Source: Thermomicrobium sp. (GTDB lineage: Bacteria > Chloroflexota > Chloroflexia > Thermomicrobiales > Thermomicrobiaceae). Taken from it: a stretch of DNA of 64,000 bases. Below are positions 32,855-43,716 of the stretch, piece by piece. Location of the stretch: contig JANXBE010000003.1 of the NCBI GenBank assembly GCA_025060175.1, forward strand, positions 1-64,000. Reading direction: 5' to 3'. The notes beneath the pieces were generated by a model. It made no database searches. It was not told where the DNA came from and was given only the letters and a program-made list of their open reading frames with translations. Numbering within the stretch: position 1 is the first letter of the stretch; every line of letters starts with the position of its first letter. The translations under genes and the position numbers were made by a program.

Positions 32855-35304
32855 CGGCGTAGCGCTCCCTTGACGCGACGACGAACCTGCTGTTCGATGC
32901 GGTCGCGGATTCGCTGGAGCTCCTCGTCACTGACTGCACGGTCGGGTGCCGACAGGACGACCCGGAACGCGAGGCTCTTCTTGCCTTCGGGGATCGCTGG
33001 GCCGCGATAGACGTCGAACAATCGGACGACGACCGCAAGTGGCCCCGCTCCAGCCTCGATCGCTGCGGCGACGTCCGCTGCCGGAACTCCCTCGTCGACG
33101 ACGACAGCGAAATCCTGTTCGATGGGCTGGTACCGCGAGAGCGGTCGAATGGTCACCGGTTCGAGGCCGATCTCCAACAGGGTCGGGAGATCGAACTCCG
33201 CCACGACGACTCGGTGGTGCCACGGGATGCCGAATCGTTCGGCGACAGTGACCAAGACCTCCCCCAGGATGCCGATGGATCGATCGCGTAGCAGGATTTC
33301 CGCGGTGCGGCCTGGCTGGAGCGTCGGGTGTGTGAGCGGCCGGAAGGTCAGATCGCGGGCGCCCAGGCGCGCGAGCACGGTCTCCACGACGCCCTTCAGG
33401 TCGAAGAAGTCGACCGGGCGGGGCTGGTGGTAGAGGTCGCGCGGTGCATCCATGCCAGCGAGCAGGCAGCCAACGGCTCGGCGCTCGTCAGGCAACTCGT
33501 CCCGTCCACGAGGGACATACACTTTTCCCGTCTCGAAAATGGCGACCACGTCATTGAACTTGAGTTGCTCGGCAGCGTTCTGCAAGAGGGTGGGAACGAG
33601 ACTCGGTCGCATGATGGACCATTCGGGACGGATCGGGTTGCGAGCGCGCACGAAGTCCTCGACCGGGCGTCGGTACCAGCCAAGTCGCTCCGGGACGACG
33701 TCACCGTGGGTCGAGAGTGCGCGCAGGGCCGCGTCGTCGACCATCGGATAGGTGATGACTTCATGGAGACCGGCCGCGACCAACCCGTTCTGTAGTTGAC
33801 GGATCAAACGCAACTCTGGGTCGATTTCGACCGGCACGGTTCGGCCGACAGGCAGGGTTTCGGGGAGCGTGTCGTAGCCGATGATACGAGCCACTTCCTC
33901 CACGAGGTCAGCGGCGATCGTGACGTCGCTGCGGTACGTCGGCACTTCCACTGTCCAAATGGTTCGACCGCCTTGCTGCCGGATCTGGGTGGTGAAGCCG
34001 AGACGGTGGAAGACAGCCTCGACGTCCGAATCCGGGAAGTCGACGCCGAGCAACCGCGGGAGTTCGTTGCGATCGAGGTCGATCCGGCGTGGTCGCCGGG
34101 GCGACGGATAGTGATCGAAAACGGCGACCACGCGACAGGTCGGAATGAGTTGGGTGAGAAGGTAGACCGCTCGGCATGCCGCGACCCAGCCCAGGTTCGG
34201 ATCGAGTCCTCGTTCGAAGCGTGCCGATGCTTCGGTACGCAATCGCAGGGTCCGAGCAGTACGACGAATGCTGCGCATGTCGAAGTTGGCTGTTTCGAGC
34301 AGGACCGCGCGCGTTTCCTCGGTGATCTCGCTCTCGAGTCCTCCCATGACTCCAGCGATTCCGACCGCTCGCTCGGTGTCGGCGATGACGAGCATCTCCG
34401 AGGAAAGCGATCGCCGCACGTGATCGAGCGTCTCCAACTCTTCCCCAGGGTGTGCGCGGCGGACGACGAGGCGTCCGCCGCGCAGGCGATTCCGGTCGAA
34501 GGCATGTTGTGGTTGACCCCATTCGACCATGACGTAGTTGGTGACGTCGACGACGTTGTTGATCGACCGGAAGCCTGCGAGTTGGAGTCTTCGACGAAGC
34601 CACCATGGAGAGGGGCCCACCTGGATGCCCTCCAGTGCGACAGCGACGAAGCGTGCACACAGGTCGGTTGCCTCCACGGTCACCAGCGACGGGTCGCCTG
34701 GTCCTTCCAGCGATGCGAGGTCGGGTAGACGGAGCGGAGCACCGGTCAGGGCGGCGACTTCCCTCGCGATGCCCACGATGGAAAAGGCATCGACACGGTT
34801 CGGCGTGATGGCGAGATCGAGAACCTCATCTCCCAAATAGTCGCGCAGCGGCAGACCGATCGGTGCGTCGGCATCGAGCACGAGGATCCCTTCGTGCTCG
34901 TCGGACAGCCCGAGCTCCTTCTCCGAACAGACCATACCCTCTGACCGAATGCCGCGGATCGTCGCCGGCTTCAACGTCACCAGCTTCGGCTCAGCGCTGT
35001 GGCCGTCGTAGAGCTTGGCCCCGGCGAGTGCGAGCGCGACCTTCTGACCGGTGGCGATGTTTGGTGCACCGGTCACGACGGTGAGCCGGTGAATCCCGGC
35101 GTTGACGGTGGCGAGCACGAGCCGGTCGGCGTTGGGGTGCGGCTCGACGCGCTCGACGACGCCCACGAAGATGTTGTCCCAGTGGGCACCGATGCGTTCG
35201 ATGTTTTCGACCTCCAGTCCCGCCAGCGTCAACCGCTCTGCGAGTTGGTCGGCAGAGAGGTCGGTGGCGACGAGTTCACGTAACCACCGCATCGGCACCT
35301 TCAT
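32851..35304 (-). CDS. pheT: phenylalanyl-tRNA synthetase beta subunit
   Basis: The 817-residue large subunit of the alpha2-beta2 PheRS. It has the N-terminal tRNA-binding domain (VGVVERVEPHPNADRLVLATV, then VVTGAPNI), the B3/B4 editing region (FVAVALEGIQVGPSPWWLRRRL; NNVVDVTNYVMVEWGQPQHAFD), the B5 domain, the catalytic-like core (LVEEVARIIGYDTLPETLP; RNPIRPEWSIMRPSLVPTLL) and the C-terminal anticodon-binding domain (IRPLSRYQPIEQDFAVVV). ATG 35304 has GAGGG close by. It follows pheS by 33 bp. Confidence 0.96.
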   Translation of the reverse strand: MKVPMRWLRELVATDLSADQLAERLTLAGLEVENIERIGAHWDNIFVGVVERVEPHPNADRLVLATVNAGIHRLTVVTGAPNIATGQKVALALAGAKLYDGHSAEPKLVTLKPATIRGIRSEGMVCSEKELGLSDEHEGILVLDADAPIGLPLRDYLGDEVLDLAITPNRVDAFSIVGIAREVAALTGAPLRLPDLASLEGPGDPSLVTVEATDLCARFVAVALEGIQVGPSPWWLRRRLQLAGFRSINNVVDVTNYVMVEWGQPQHAFDRNRLRGGRLVVRRAHPGEELETLDHVRRSLSSEMLVIADTERAVGIAGVMGGLESEITEETRAVLLETANFDMRSIRRTARTLRLRTEASARFERGLDPNLGWVAACRAVYLLTQLIPTCRVVAVFDHYPSPRRPRRIDLDRNELPRLLGVDFPDSDVEAVFHRLGFTTQIRQQGGRTIWTVEVPTYRSDVTIAADLVEEVARIIGYDTLPETLPVGRTVPVEIDPELRLIRQLQNGLVAAGLHEVITYPMVDDAALRALSTHGDVVPERLGWYRRPVEDFVRARNPIRPEWSIMRPSLVPTLLQNAAEQLKFNDVVAIFETGKVYVPRGRDELPDERRAVGCLLAGMDAPRDLYHQPRPVDFFDLKGVVETVLARLGARDLTFRPLTHPTLQPGRTAEILLRDRSIGILGEVLVTVAERFGIPWHHRVVVAEFDLPTLLEIGLEPVTIRPLSRYQPIEQDFAVVVDEGVPAADVAAAIEAGAGPLAVVVRLFDVYRGPAIPEGKKSLAFRVVLSAPDRAVSDEELQRIRDRIEQQVRRRVKGALRR

Positions 35305-35337
35305 TGGCCCTCGCCCACCTTTCGTCTCGCTCAGCGA

Positions 35338-36384
35338 TCATGGGACAATGCGGTCGAACTGTTGGAGGAATCGCAGATCTCCTTGGTAGAAGTACCGAAT
35401 GTCCGGGACGCCATACGTCAACATGACCAGTCGCTCGACGCCCATGCCGAAGGCCCATCCCGTGTACCGTTCCGGGTCATACCCCACGTTGCGGAGCACT
35501 TGCGGGTGCACCATGCCTGCACCGAGAATCTCGATCCATCCGCTGTCACCGCACACGCGGCATCCCTCACCCCGACAGAACATGCAGTCGATGGCGAAGT
35601 CGACACCCGGCTCGACGAACGGAAAGAAATCGCACCGGAAGCGCACCCGTCGTTCACGACCGAACAACTGGCGAGCGAACTCGGCGAGCGTTCCTTTCAG
35701 GTCTGCCATCGTGATTCGTTCGTCGACCGCCAAACCCTCGATCTGATGGAAGTGCCACTCATGGGTCGCGTCGACCGCCTCGTATCGGTAGCAGCGGCCC
35801 GGGACGACGACGCGGATCGGCGGTTGTCGGCGCTCCATGACCCGGATCTGCATCGGTGATGTGTGTGGTCGTAGGACGATCTCCTCGTGTTCGGACTCGA
35901 TGAAGATCGTGTCCCACACGTCCCTCGCGGGATGCTCCGGTGGGATATTGAGTGCATCGAAGGCGTAATACCCGTATTCGACCTCTGGCCCCTCGACGAC
36001 CTGGAAGCCCAAATGGGCAAAGATATTCGTGACGTCCCGGATCATCTGGGTCACCGGGTGGAGCGTACCGATCCGCGGTGTACGACCGGGGAGCGTCACG
36101 TCGATCGTTTCCGCGGCGATTCGCGCTGCAAGTTCGCGCTCGCGTACCGCTGTTTCCTGTCGGACGTAGGCCTGTTGCAGTTCCTCCTTGAGGTCATTCG
36201 CCGCCCGGCCGATCATAGGCCGCTCTTCCGGGGCCAGGGAACCGAGGCCACGCAAGAGGAGAGTGATCTCGCCGCGGCGTCCGAGATATCGAGCATGCCA
36301 CGTCGCCAACTGCTCCTGCGTCGATGCCTCCGCCAGCTCGCGGAGGGCTCGCTCGCGGAGCGCTCGGATCCGTTCGATCTCCAC
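35338..36384 (-). CDS. pheS: phenylalanyl-tRNA synthetase alpha subunit
   Basis: The 348-residue catalytic subunit of PheRS. An N-terminal coiled coil (about 1-85) binds tRNA. Catalytic motifs are HPVTQMIRDVTNIFAHLGF, LRPHTSPMQIRVM, GRCYRYEAVDATHEWHFHQIEG, DFFPFVEPGVDFAID and AFGMGVERLVMLTYGVPDIR. A Cys-rich insertion CMFCRGEGCRVCG, common in many bacterial PheS, precedes WIEILGAGMVHPQVL. The GTG at 36384 has AGGAGG seven bases upstream and is preferred over a longer frame. It is first in the pheST-hisSGD operon, with a promoter at 36454-36483. Confidence 0.95.
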   Translation of the reverse strand: MEIERIRALRERALRELAEASTQEQLATWHARYLGRRGEITLLLRGLGSLAPEERPMIGRAANDLKEELQQAYVRQETAVRERELAARIAAETIDVTLPGRTPRIGTLHPVTQMIRDVTNIFAHLGFQVVEGPEVEYGYYAFDALNIPPEHPARDVWDTIFIESEHEEIVLRPHTSPMQIRVMERRQPPIRVVVPGRCYRYEAVDATHEWHFHQIEGLAVDERITMADLKGTLAEFARQLFGRERRVRFRCDFFPFVEPGVDFAIDCMFCRGEGCRVCGDSGWIEILGAGMVHPQVLRNVGYDPERYTGWAFGMGVERLVMLTYGVPDIRYFYQGDLRFLQQFDRIVP

Positions 36385-36453
36385 CCGCTCGCCTCCTGGG
36401 CTCGTGGCCCTCGACGCCACCCGTCGACGTCCCGTCACCCGGGACGCGGCCTG

Positions 36454-36483
36454 AGGATAAGGATGCGTCGTGACACGTGTCAA
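36454..36483 (-). promoter_or_regulatory. promoter of pheS-pheT-hisS-hisG-hisD
   Basis: Consensus TTGACA (36478-36483), an 18-bp spacer and TATCCT (36454-36459) on the minus strand; start near 36447, about 60 bases before pheS. A perfect 10-bp palindrome, GACACGTGTC (36472-36481), overlaps the -35 and could be an operator. No leader peptide or T-box is visible in the short leader. Confidence 0.65.
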
Positions 36484-36512
36484 GCGTCACTGCTCGCGGT
36501 GCGGTGTGGTGA

Positions 36513-37931
<1,419 letters not shown>

Positions 37932-38601
37932 TCGATCGGGCAGGACGCGTCGACCGTCGTCGTGCACATCCTTCGCGGCGACGCTGCACCAGCGGTAGGC
38001 ACGCCGCAGGGTCGGCGACTCGGTCTGGTTGGGCCGTGCAGTGCCCTCTGTCCGCTCGATGTGGTTCTCGCACTGGCGCCTCGTACAGGATGGACGAAGA
38101 GCGAGAGCATCGTCCGTTCACGGCCTCTGCCAGAGCAGTCGGCCGTGCTCGTCGCTCCGGCGTCGATCGCTCCGGCTGGACCGAGTGAGGAGTCGGAGTG
38201 GCCGTGGGCGACCGAAGGAATGATGTCACCAACCCGACGAGCGAGCGTCGGCTTGCGGCGTCGAGCAGGAGAATGCCGAACCGGGGAGAGCGGAGTCGAC
38301 GTCGCGGGGAGGAGCGAACACGGGTCGTCCTTGACGTGGGGTCCACTGCCCGCGGCGGATGGGCGATCCCGAGGCTCCTCCACCGACGTCGGGGGCTCGG
38401 TCTGACGCACCGCCAGCGAGCATGTGTCCCCTCGGCCTGTCTGGGGATACCGCCACGCGCGGTGAGTCACTGCTGTCGGTGTTGGGTTCAGCGGAGCGAC
38501 GAGCTCGTGCCTCGAGCACCGTGGTCGAACCGATGCTGAACTGGACGGTCGCTGCACGCTCGACTGCCTCGGTTGCTGGCGACACTCCAGGGACCTGCGG
38601 A
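37932..38601. other. 670-base stretch without recognisable gene
   Basis: Between the convergent ends of eno and gpmI. Both strands are open in more than one frame (for example 37962-38405 plus), but the proteins look random: rich in Arg, Ser, Gly and Pro, without a family match or ribosome site. I see no tRNA, no strong perfect hairpin and no repeat. A TTGACG at 38331-38336 has no clear -10 partner. It may be degraded coding sequence or an unidentified structured RNA. Confidence 0.4.
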
Positions 38602-40173
38602 TCACGAGGGTGGATTTCGCGTTGCAACGAGGGACTGCCCCGTCATCTCCGTTGGTTGCGGGAGGCCGAGCAACTCCAAGATCGTCGGTGCCACATCGGC
38701 CAGCCGACCGGAAGTGCGCAGGGTCGCGTGGCGAAACCGACTTCGTTCCGGACTGACCAGGACGAACGGCACGGGATTCTTGGTGTGTGCTGTCCATACT
38801 TGGTCGGTGCCGGGTACCAGCATCTCATCCGCGTTGCCATGATCGGCCGTGACGACGAGATAGCCCGACACGTGGCGAACTGCTTCCTCGATTCGACCGA
38901 GACACTGGTCGACGCACTCGACAGCCTTGACGGCTGCCGAGAAGACGCCCGTGTGCCCGACCATGTCGGGATTCGCGTAGTTGATGAGGACGAAAGTGTA
39001 GTTCCCGCTTCGGATCGCCTCGACAGCAGCGTCGGTCACCTCTGGAGCACTCATCTCCGGCTTGAGGTCGTAGGTCGGAACCCTCGGCGAGGGAACCAGC
39101 AAGCGATCCTCACCGGGAAACGGTTCCTCCCGACCCCCATTGAAGAAGTACGTCACGTGCGCGTATTTTTCCGTCTCGGCGGTGTGAAACTGGCGCAGTC
39201 CGGAGTCGGCAAGCACGCGTGCGAGTGGCATCCGGACGATGTCCGGCTCGAACGCGACGAGAACCGGAAAGTGCGGCTCGTATTCTGCCATCGTGACGAC
39301 CAGAAGATCGCGGGGCCAACGGCAGCGTGCGAAGGCGTGGAAGGCAGGATCGGTGAGTGCCTGCGTCAGTTGCCGTGCGCGGTCAGCCCGAAAGTTGAAG
39401 AAGAGGACCGCATCGCCGTCCTGGATCGGTGCTACGGGGGTTCCGTCAGCACCCATGAGCACGGTCGGGACGATGAACTCGTCCGTCACCCCCTCAGCGT
39501 AACTGCGCTCCACCGCTTGGAGGGGATCCCGTGCGGTTCGACCGAGGCCGCAGACGATCGCGTCATAGGCTCGTTGGGTTCGCTCCCATCGCTTGTCTCT
39601 GTCCATCGCGTAGTACCGACCGCTGATCGACGCGACAAACCCGGTGCGGAGGCGTTCCATCGTCGCCAGGAGCTCACGGAGGTGCTGGATACCGGCGGTC
39701 GGCGAGGTATCGCGACCGTCGGTGAAGGCGTGCACTGCTACGCGCGGCAGACCGCAGCGGGCAGCCAGCTCGAGGAGTGCCACGAGGTGTCGCTGGTGAC
39801 TGTGAACTCCTCCGTCGCCGAGGAGTCCGAGCAGGTGGAGCGTTCGCCCGGGTTGACGAGCCCGCTCGACTGCCTGTCCGAAGGCAGCGTTCGTGAAGAA
39901 CGAGCCGTTTTCGATCGCGAGGTCGATCCGTGTGATGAGCTGGTACACGATCCGTCCAGCTCCGAGATTCAAGTGGCCTACTTCGGAATTGCCCATCTGA
40001 TCGTCAGGTAGTCCGACGTCGCGGCCCCAGCAACGCAATGTCGTCATCGGGTAGGTCGCTTGGAGGCGATCCATCACTGGCGTGTGCGCAGCCCGAATAG
40101 CGTTGCCGGGGTAGTCAGGACCGATCGCCCAACCATCCAGGACCACAAGACAGACGAACGGCTTCGATTCCAC
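38602..40173 (-). CDS. gpmI: 2,3-bisphosphoglycerate-independent phosphoglycerate mutase
   Basis: A 523-residue Mn-dependent alkaline-phosphatase-fold enzyme interconverting 3- and 2-phosphoglycerate. The nucleophile is Ser63 in QMGNSEVGHLNLGAGR; metal ligands include Asp13 (LVVLDGWAIG), the pair VTADHGNADEM and the HTxxxVP-like end AHTKNPVPFVLV. FTDGRDTSP and the GRYYAMDRDKRWERTQRAYDA loop are typical. The frame continues 600 codons upstream antisense to ilvD, but GTG 40173 has AGGAG at seven bases and is the family start. It is convergent with eno across the gene-free stretch. Confidence 0.95.
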   Translation of the reverse strand: MESKPFVCLVVLDGWAIGPDYPGNAIRAAHTPVMDRLQATYPMTTLRCWGRDVGLPDDQMGNSEVGHLNLGAGRIVYQLITRIDLAIENGSFFTNAAFGQAVERARQPGRTLHLLGLLGDGGVHSHQRHLVALLELAARCGLPRVAVHAFTDGRDTSPTAGIQHLRELLATMERLRTGFVASISGRYYAMDRDKRWERTQRAYDAIVCGLGRTARDPLQAVERSYAEGVTDEFIVPTVLMGADGTPVAPIQDGDAVLFFNFRADRARQLTQALTDPAFHAFARCRWPRDLLVVTMAEYEPHFPVLVAFEPDIVRMPLARVLADSGLRQFHTAETEKYAHVTYFFNGGREEPFPGEDRLLVPSPRVPTYDLKPEMSAPEVTDAAVEAIRSGNYTFVLINYANPDMVGHTGVFSAAVKAVECVDQCLGRIEEAVRHVSGYLVVTADHGNADEMLVPGTDQVWTAHTKNPVPFVLVSPERSRFRHATLRTSGRLADVAPTILELLGLPQPTEMTGQSLVATRNPPS

Positions 40174-40211
40174 CGATCGCTCCTCCCCCCTCCTCCTGTT
40201 TCTCGCACCAG

Positions 40212-40241
40212 ATGGTAGATGGGCGCTAACCGGCGTGGCAA
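40212..40241 (-). promoter_or_regulatory. promoter of gpmI
   Basis: On the minus strand TTGCCA (40236-40241), an 18-bp spacer and TACCAT (40212-40217), about 40 bases before the GTG. On the plus strand a TACAAT (40267-40272), 45 bases before ilvD, may be the -10 of the divergent gene, with only a poor -35. Confidence 0.5.
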
Positions 40242-40317
40242 ACGACAGCGACGCGTGGTGGAGCGGTACAATGCGCAGCAGTGCTGGACGGATCACGAGA
40301 GGGGAGCCGAAGGGGCG

Positions 40318-41988
40318 ATGCGGAGCCAGCGGATCACGCACGGAATCGACCGGGCACCAGCCCGGGCCATGCTCCGAGCGGTCGGGTTTCGTGACGAGGA
40401 CTTCGAGAAGCCGATCGTCGCGATCGCCAATACCTGGACCGACGCGATGCCATGCAATTACCACTTGCGCGAACTCGCACAGCATCTCCGGGAGGGGATT
40501 CGTGAAGCTGGTGGCGTCCCGGTCGAGTTCAACACGATCGCGGTGAACGACGCGATCTCGATGGGGACCGAGGCGATGAAAGCCTCGTTGATCAGTCGCG
40601 AGGTGATCGCTGATTCGATCGAACTGATGGCGTACGGGTACCAGTTCGATGCGATCGTCGCCCTGGTTTCTTGCGACAAGACGATTCCCGGCGGCGCGAT
40701 GGGGGTGATCCGCGCAGGGGTACCGGCAATGGTTCTCTACGGCGGTTCGATCGCTCCTGGGCTGTGGCGCGACCGGGAATTGACGATCGTGGAAGTGTTC
40801 GAGGCGGTCGGTGCCTACGCGGCTGGAAAGATAACGCTGGACGAGCTGCGAGAGATCGAGCGCCGAGCGATTCCGGGACCCGGCGCCTGTGGGGGACAGT
40901 ACACGGCGAATACGATGGCGATGGCGCTGGAGGTACTCGGTCTCTCGCCGATGGGGTACAACGCTATCCCCGCCGTGGCTCCCGAGAAGGCCGAGGCGAC
41001 GCGCGAGGCTGGTCGTCGCTTCATGGACGTGGTGCGCGCGAATCGGACGCCACGAGACTTCATCACCAAGCAATCGCTGCGGAACGCGATCGCGGTGGTG
41101 GCTGCGACCGGAGGGTCGACGAATGCGGTGTTGCATTTGATCGCGATCGCGCACGAGCTCGGCGTCCCGCTGCACATCGACGAGTTCGACGAGATCAGCC
41201 GGCGGACACCAGTGATCGCTGATCTCAAGCCGTGGGGCAAGTACGTGGCCTGGAGTCTCTATAAGGCCGGCGGGACGAAGCTGGTCGTCAAGCGTCTCCT
41301 CGAGGGCGGTCTGCTGGACGGCGACCAGCGGCTGGTGACCGGTGAGACGTTGGCCGAGGCAGTTGCAGATGCCGAGGAGGCGCCCGGCCAACCGGTGGTC
41401 TACCACCCGTCGAATCCCCTCAAATCGCACGGCGGGCTGGTCATTCTCCGCGGCTCGCTCGCGCCCGAAGGAGCAGTTCTGAAGGTCGCTGGGACGGAAC
41501 AGCTCTCCTTCCGCGGGACGGCGCGGGTCTTCGACGCTGAAGAGCAGGCGATGCAGGCTGTGTTGAGTCAGCAGATCCGGCCCGGTGATGTTGTCGTGAT
41601 CCGCTACGAGGGGCCCAAGGGCGGACCAGGCATGCGGGAAATGCTCGGTATCACGGCCGCGATCGTCGGTGAGGGACTGGGACCGCATGTCGCTCTGGTC
41701 ACCGACGGACGATTTTCGGGTGGGACGAAGGGGTTGATGATCGGGCACGTGGCGCCGGAGGCGCCGGTCGGCGGTCCGATCGCTCTCGTGCAGGACGGTG
41801 ATACGATCGTCATCGATGTCGACCGCCGCCGCATCGATCTGGAGGTGTCCGAGGAGGAACTTGCGGCTCGCCGAGCACGCTGGTCCCCACCCCCGCCGCG
41901 GTTCGCCCACGGGGTCTTCGCCCGGTATGCCGCGCTGGTCAGTTCCGCGTCGGAGGGAGCGATCCTGCGGACGCCCCGCTGGCACTGA
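40318..41988 (+). CDS. ilvD: dihydroxy-acid dehydratase
   Basis: A 556-residue Fe-S dehydratase giving the 2-keto acids of valine and isoleucine. Three Cys can ligate the cluster: Cys46 in [13 protein letters not shown], Cys119 in [12 protein letters not shown] and Cys191 in [14 protein letters not shown]. The PCNxHL form is the one associated with [2Fe-2S], oxygen-tolerant enzymes, unlike E. coli's [4Fe-4S] enzyme with a Gly-Val at that place; this fits an aerobe. The C-terminal [22 protein letters not shown] is typical. ATG 40318 has a GGGGAG site upstream. It is separate from ilvBNC by 17 kb and has no visible leader peptide. Confidence 0.94.
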   Translation: MRSQRITHGIDRAPARAMLRAVGFRDEDFEKPIVAIANTWTDAMPCNYHLRELAQHLREGIREAGGVPVEFNTIAVNDAISMGTEAMKASLISREVIADSIELMAYGYQFDAIVALVSCDKTIPGGAMGVIRAGVPAMVLYGGSIAPGLWRDRELTIVEVFEAVGAYAAGKITLDELREIERRAIPGPGACGGQYTANTMAMALEVLGLSPMGYNAIPAVAPEKAEATREAGRRFMDVVRANRTPRDFITKQSLRNAIAVVAATGGSTNAVLHLIAIAHELGVPLHIDEFDEISRRTPVIADLKPWGKYVAWSLYKAGGTKLVVKRLLEGGLLDGDQRLVTGETLAEAVADAEEAPGQPVVYHPSNPLKSHGGLVILRGSLAPEGAVLKVAGTEQLSFRGTARVFDAEEQAMQAVLSQQIRPGDVVVIRYEGPKGGPGMREMLGITAAIVGEGLGPHVALVTDGRFSGGTKGLMIGHVAPEAPVGGPIALVQDGDTIVIDVDRRRIDLEVSEEELAARRARWSPPPPRFAHGVFARYAALVSSASEGAILRTPRWH

Positions 41989-42023
41989 CCGAGAGGGACA
42001 TGGTCGGCTCGTGCAAGGAATGG

Positions 42024-42057
42024 CCTGGGCGGGGGCGTTTACGATCCTCCGCCCGGG
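42024..42057. terminator. hairpin between convergent ilvD and purK
   Basis: CCTGGGCGGGGG (42024-42035) pairs with CCTCCGCCCGGG (42046-42057) over 12 positions including two G-U type pairs, with a 10-base loop. It abuts the purK stop and lies 35 bases after ilvD, so it could end transcription from both sides. No T-tract is seen. Confidence 0.5.
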
Positions 42058-43167
42058 TCAGAAGACCAGAGCTTCCGGAAAGGTGACGAGGTCGAGCACC
42101 TGTTGGAGCAGGACGTCACGCTCCTCCGCGGTTTCGGCGCGTACCGTCACGTGCCCCAGCTTCCGCCGGGGACGCGGCGCTTTGCCGTACAGGTGCACGT
42201 GCGCGTTTCGGAGGGCCAGCACCGAGTCGATCGGCGGGAGGACGCCGAGGAGGTTGATCATCGCGCTGTGACCACGGGGCGCTGTCGATCCGAGGGGCCA
42301 ATCGAGGATAGCCCGCAGGTGCTGCTCGAATTGACTCGTCTCCGCGCCCTCGATCGTCCAGTGACCGCTATTGTGGACGCGGGGCGCCATTTCATTCGCC
42401 AGTAAGGTTTCTCCGACGACGAAGAATTCGACAGCCAAAACCCCGACGTAGGACAACTGGTCGAGGATCGCCCGCACATAGTGCTCTGCCGTCGCTTGGA
42501 GCGATCGACTGGCGCGCGGCGCTGGAGCCCGCGAGACTGCCAGGATTCCGGCGACATGCCGGTTCTCGACCAGCGGATAGAACGCGATCGTCCCAGACGG
42601 CGAGCGCGCGGCCAGTACCGAGACCTCGTAGTCGAACGATACCACCTCTTCCAGCAGACACGGGACGCGGCCGAGCGCCTCCCAGGCCGGTGCGAGTTCG
42701 TCCGCGGTGTCGATCCGCCGTTGTCCGCGGCCGTCGTAACCGAGGCGACGGGTCTTGAGGAGAGCCGGGAGCGGCACGCGCTGCAGCGCTGCCGCGAAGT
42801 CCTCCGGGCTCGACACAGGAGCATAGGTCGGGACGGGGATCGAACAGGATTCGAAGAGTCGCTTCTCCTCCAGACGATCCTGCGCCCGCTCGAGCGCCGG
42901 CGGGGGAGGCAAAACCGGGAGTCGTTCGGCGAGCAGAGCAGCCGTCGTACCGGGCACGTTCTCGAACTCGTAGGTCACCCGATCGAGACCGTCGGCGAAG
43001 CGTTCCAGTGCCGATGGATCGTCGTACTGTGCGACCACGAGCTCGGCGACCTGCCCCAGCGGAGCGTCCACCGCCGGATCCAGCCCACGGAAGGTGAGGC
43101 CGAGCGGATATCCAGCTAAGGCGAGCATCCGTCCGAGTTGACCGCCACCGAGTATGCCGATCCGCAC
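42058..43167 (-). CDS. purK: 5-(carboxyamino)imidazole ribonucleotide synthase
   Basis: A 369-residue ATP-grasp enzyme carboxylating AIR in purine synthesis. Visible are the N-terminal MRIGILGGGQLGRMLALAGYPLG, YEFENVPG, KTRRLGYDGRGQRRI, the metal/ATP-binding EEVVSFDYEVSVLAAR, YPLVENRHVAGIL, and NEMAPRVHNSGHWTIEGAETSQFEQHLRA (spread over residues 258-286). GTG 43167 follows AGGAGG at eight bases. It is 12 bp after purE; both are downstream of icd. Confidence 0.95.
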   Translation of the reverse strand: MRIGILGGGQLGRMLALAGYPLGLTFRGLDPAVDAPLGQVAELVVAQYDDPSALERFADGLDRVTYEFENVPGTTAALLAERLPVLPPPPALERAQDRLEEKRLFESCSIPVPTYAPVSSPEDFAAALQRVPLPALLKTRRLGYDGRGQRRIDTADELAPAWEALGRVPCLLEEVVSFDYEVSVLAARSPSGTIAFYPLVENRHVAGILAVSRAPAPRASRSLQATAEHYVRAILDQLSYVGVLAVEFFVVGETLLANEMAPRVHNSGHWTIEGAETSQFEQHLRAILDWPLGSTAPRGHSAMINLLGVLPPIDSVLALRNAHVHLYGKAPRPRRKLGHVTVRAETAEERDVLLQQVLDLVTFPEALVF

Positions 43168-43179
43168 GCTTTGCGCCTC

Positions 43180-43698
43180 CTACTCCGGTTGTCGCGGGTC
43201 CGGTCGCTCGAGCACCGAACTCGTTTGTCGTTCTCGGTACTGGCGCAGTGCCTCACGGATCGCTGGATATTTGGTCCCGAGGATGGCTGCGGCGAGGAGC
43301 GCTGCGTTGATCGCCCCGGCGCGACCGATCGCTACCGTACCCACCGGAACCCCGGCAGGCATCTGGACGATCGAGAGCAACGAGTCGAGTCCGTGGAGGG
43401 AGTGGCTGTGTACCGGCACGCCGAGCACGGGGAGCACGGTCTTGGACGCGGTCATTCCCGGGAGATGCGCCGCACCGCCTGCGCCGGCGATGATCACCTC
43501 AAGGCCGCGCTGTTCGGCGGTCGCAGCATACTCGAACATCAGGTCGGGCGTTCGGTGCGCCGACACGACTCGCACTTCGTAGGGGATGCCGAGTGCGTCC
43601 AACGTTTCCGCCGCGTGGCTCATCGTCTCCCAGTCGGAACGCGAACCCATGATGATACCGACCAGCGGGTGGCGAGGCTGGGTTACGGACGCTTCCAT
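43180..43698 (-). CDS. purE: N5-carboxyaminoimidazole ribonucleotide mutase
   Basis: A 172-residue class I PurE moving the carboxylate of N5-CAIR to give CAIR. The signatures are [43 protein letters not shown] and [36 protein letters not shown] (over residues 90-125). With PurK it forms the two-step bacterial route. ATG 43698 follows AGGAG at eight bases. It is 18 bp after icd. Confidence 0.95.
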   Translation of the reverse strand: MEASVTQPRHPLVGIIMGSRSDWETMSHAAETLDALGIPYEVRVVSAHRTPDLMFEYAATAEQRGLEVIIAGAGGAAHLPGMTASKTVLPVLGVPVHSHSLHGLDSLLSIVQMPAGVPVGTVAIGRAGAINAALLAAAILGTKYPAIREALRQYRERQTSSVLERPDPRQPE

Positions 43699-43716
43699 CG
43701 CGGGTGCTCCTGTCGT

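Noticed and set aside
37962-38405. A 147-codon plus-strand frame downstream of eno
   Set aside because: No ribosome site, composition dominated by Arg/Ser/Gly/Pro, and no resemblance to any protein family.
38359-40011. A 550-codon plus-strand frame opposite gpmI
   Set aside because: It mirrors the codon periodicity of gpmI on the other strand and has no ribosome site or recognisable domain.
38602-41985. A 1127-codon minus-strand reading frame
   Set aside because: Only its last 523 codons are gpmI; the upstream 600 codons lie antisense to ilvD and have no family resemblance, and a good ribosome site sits at GTG 40173.
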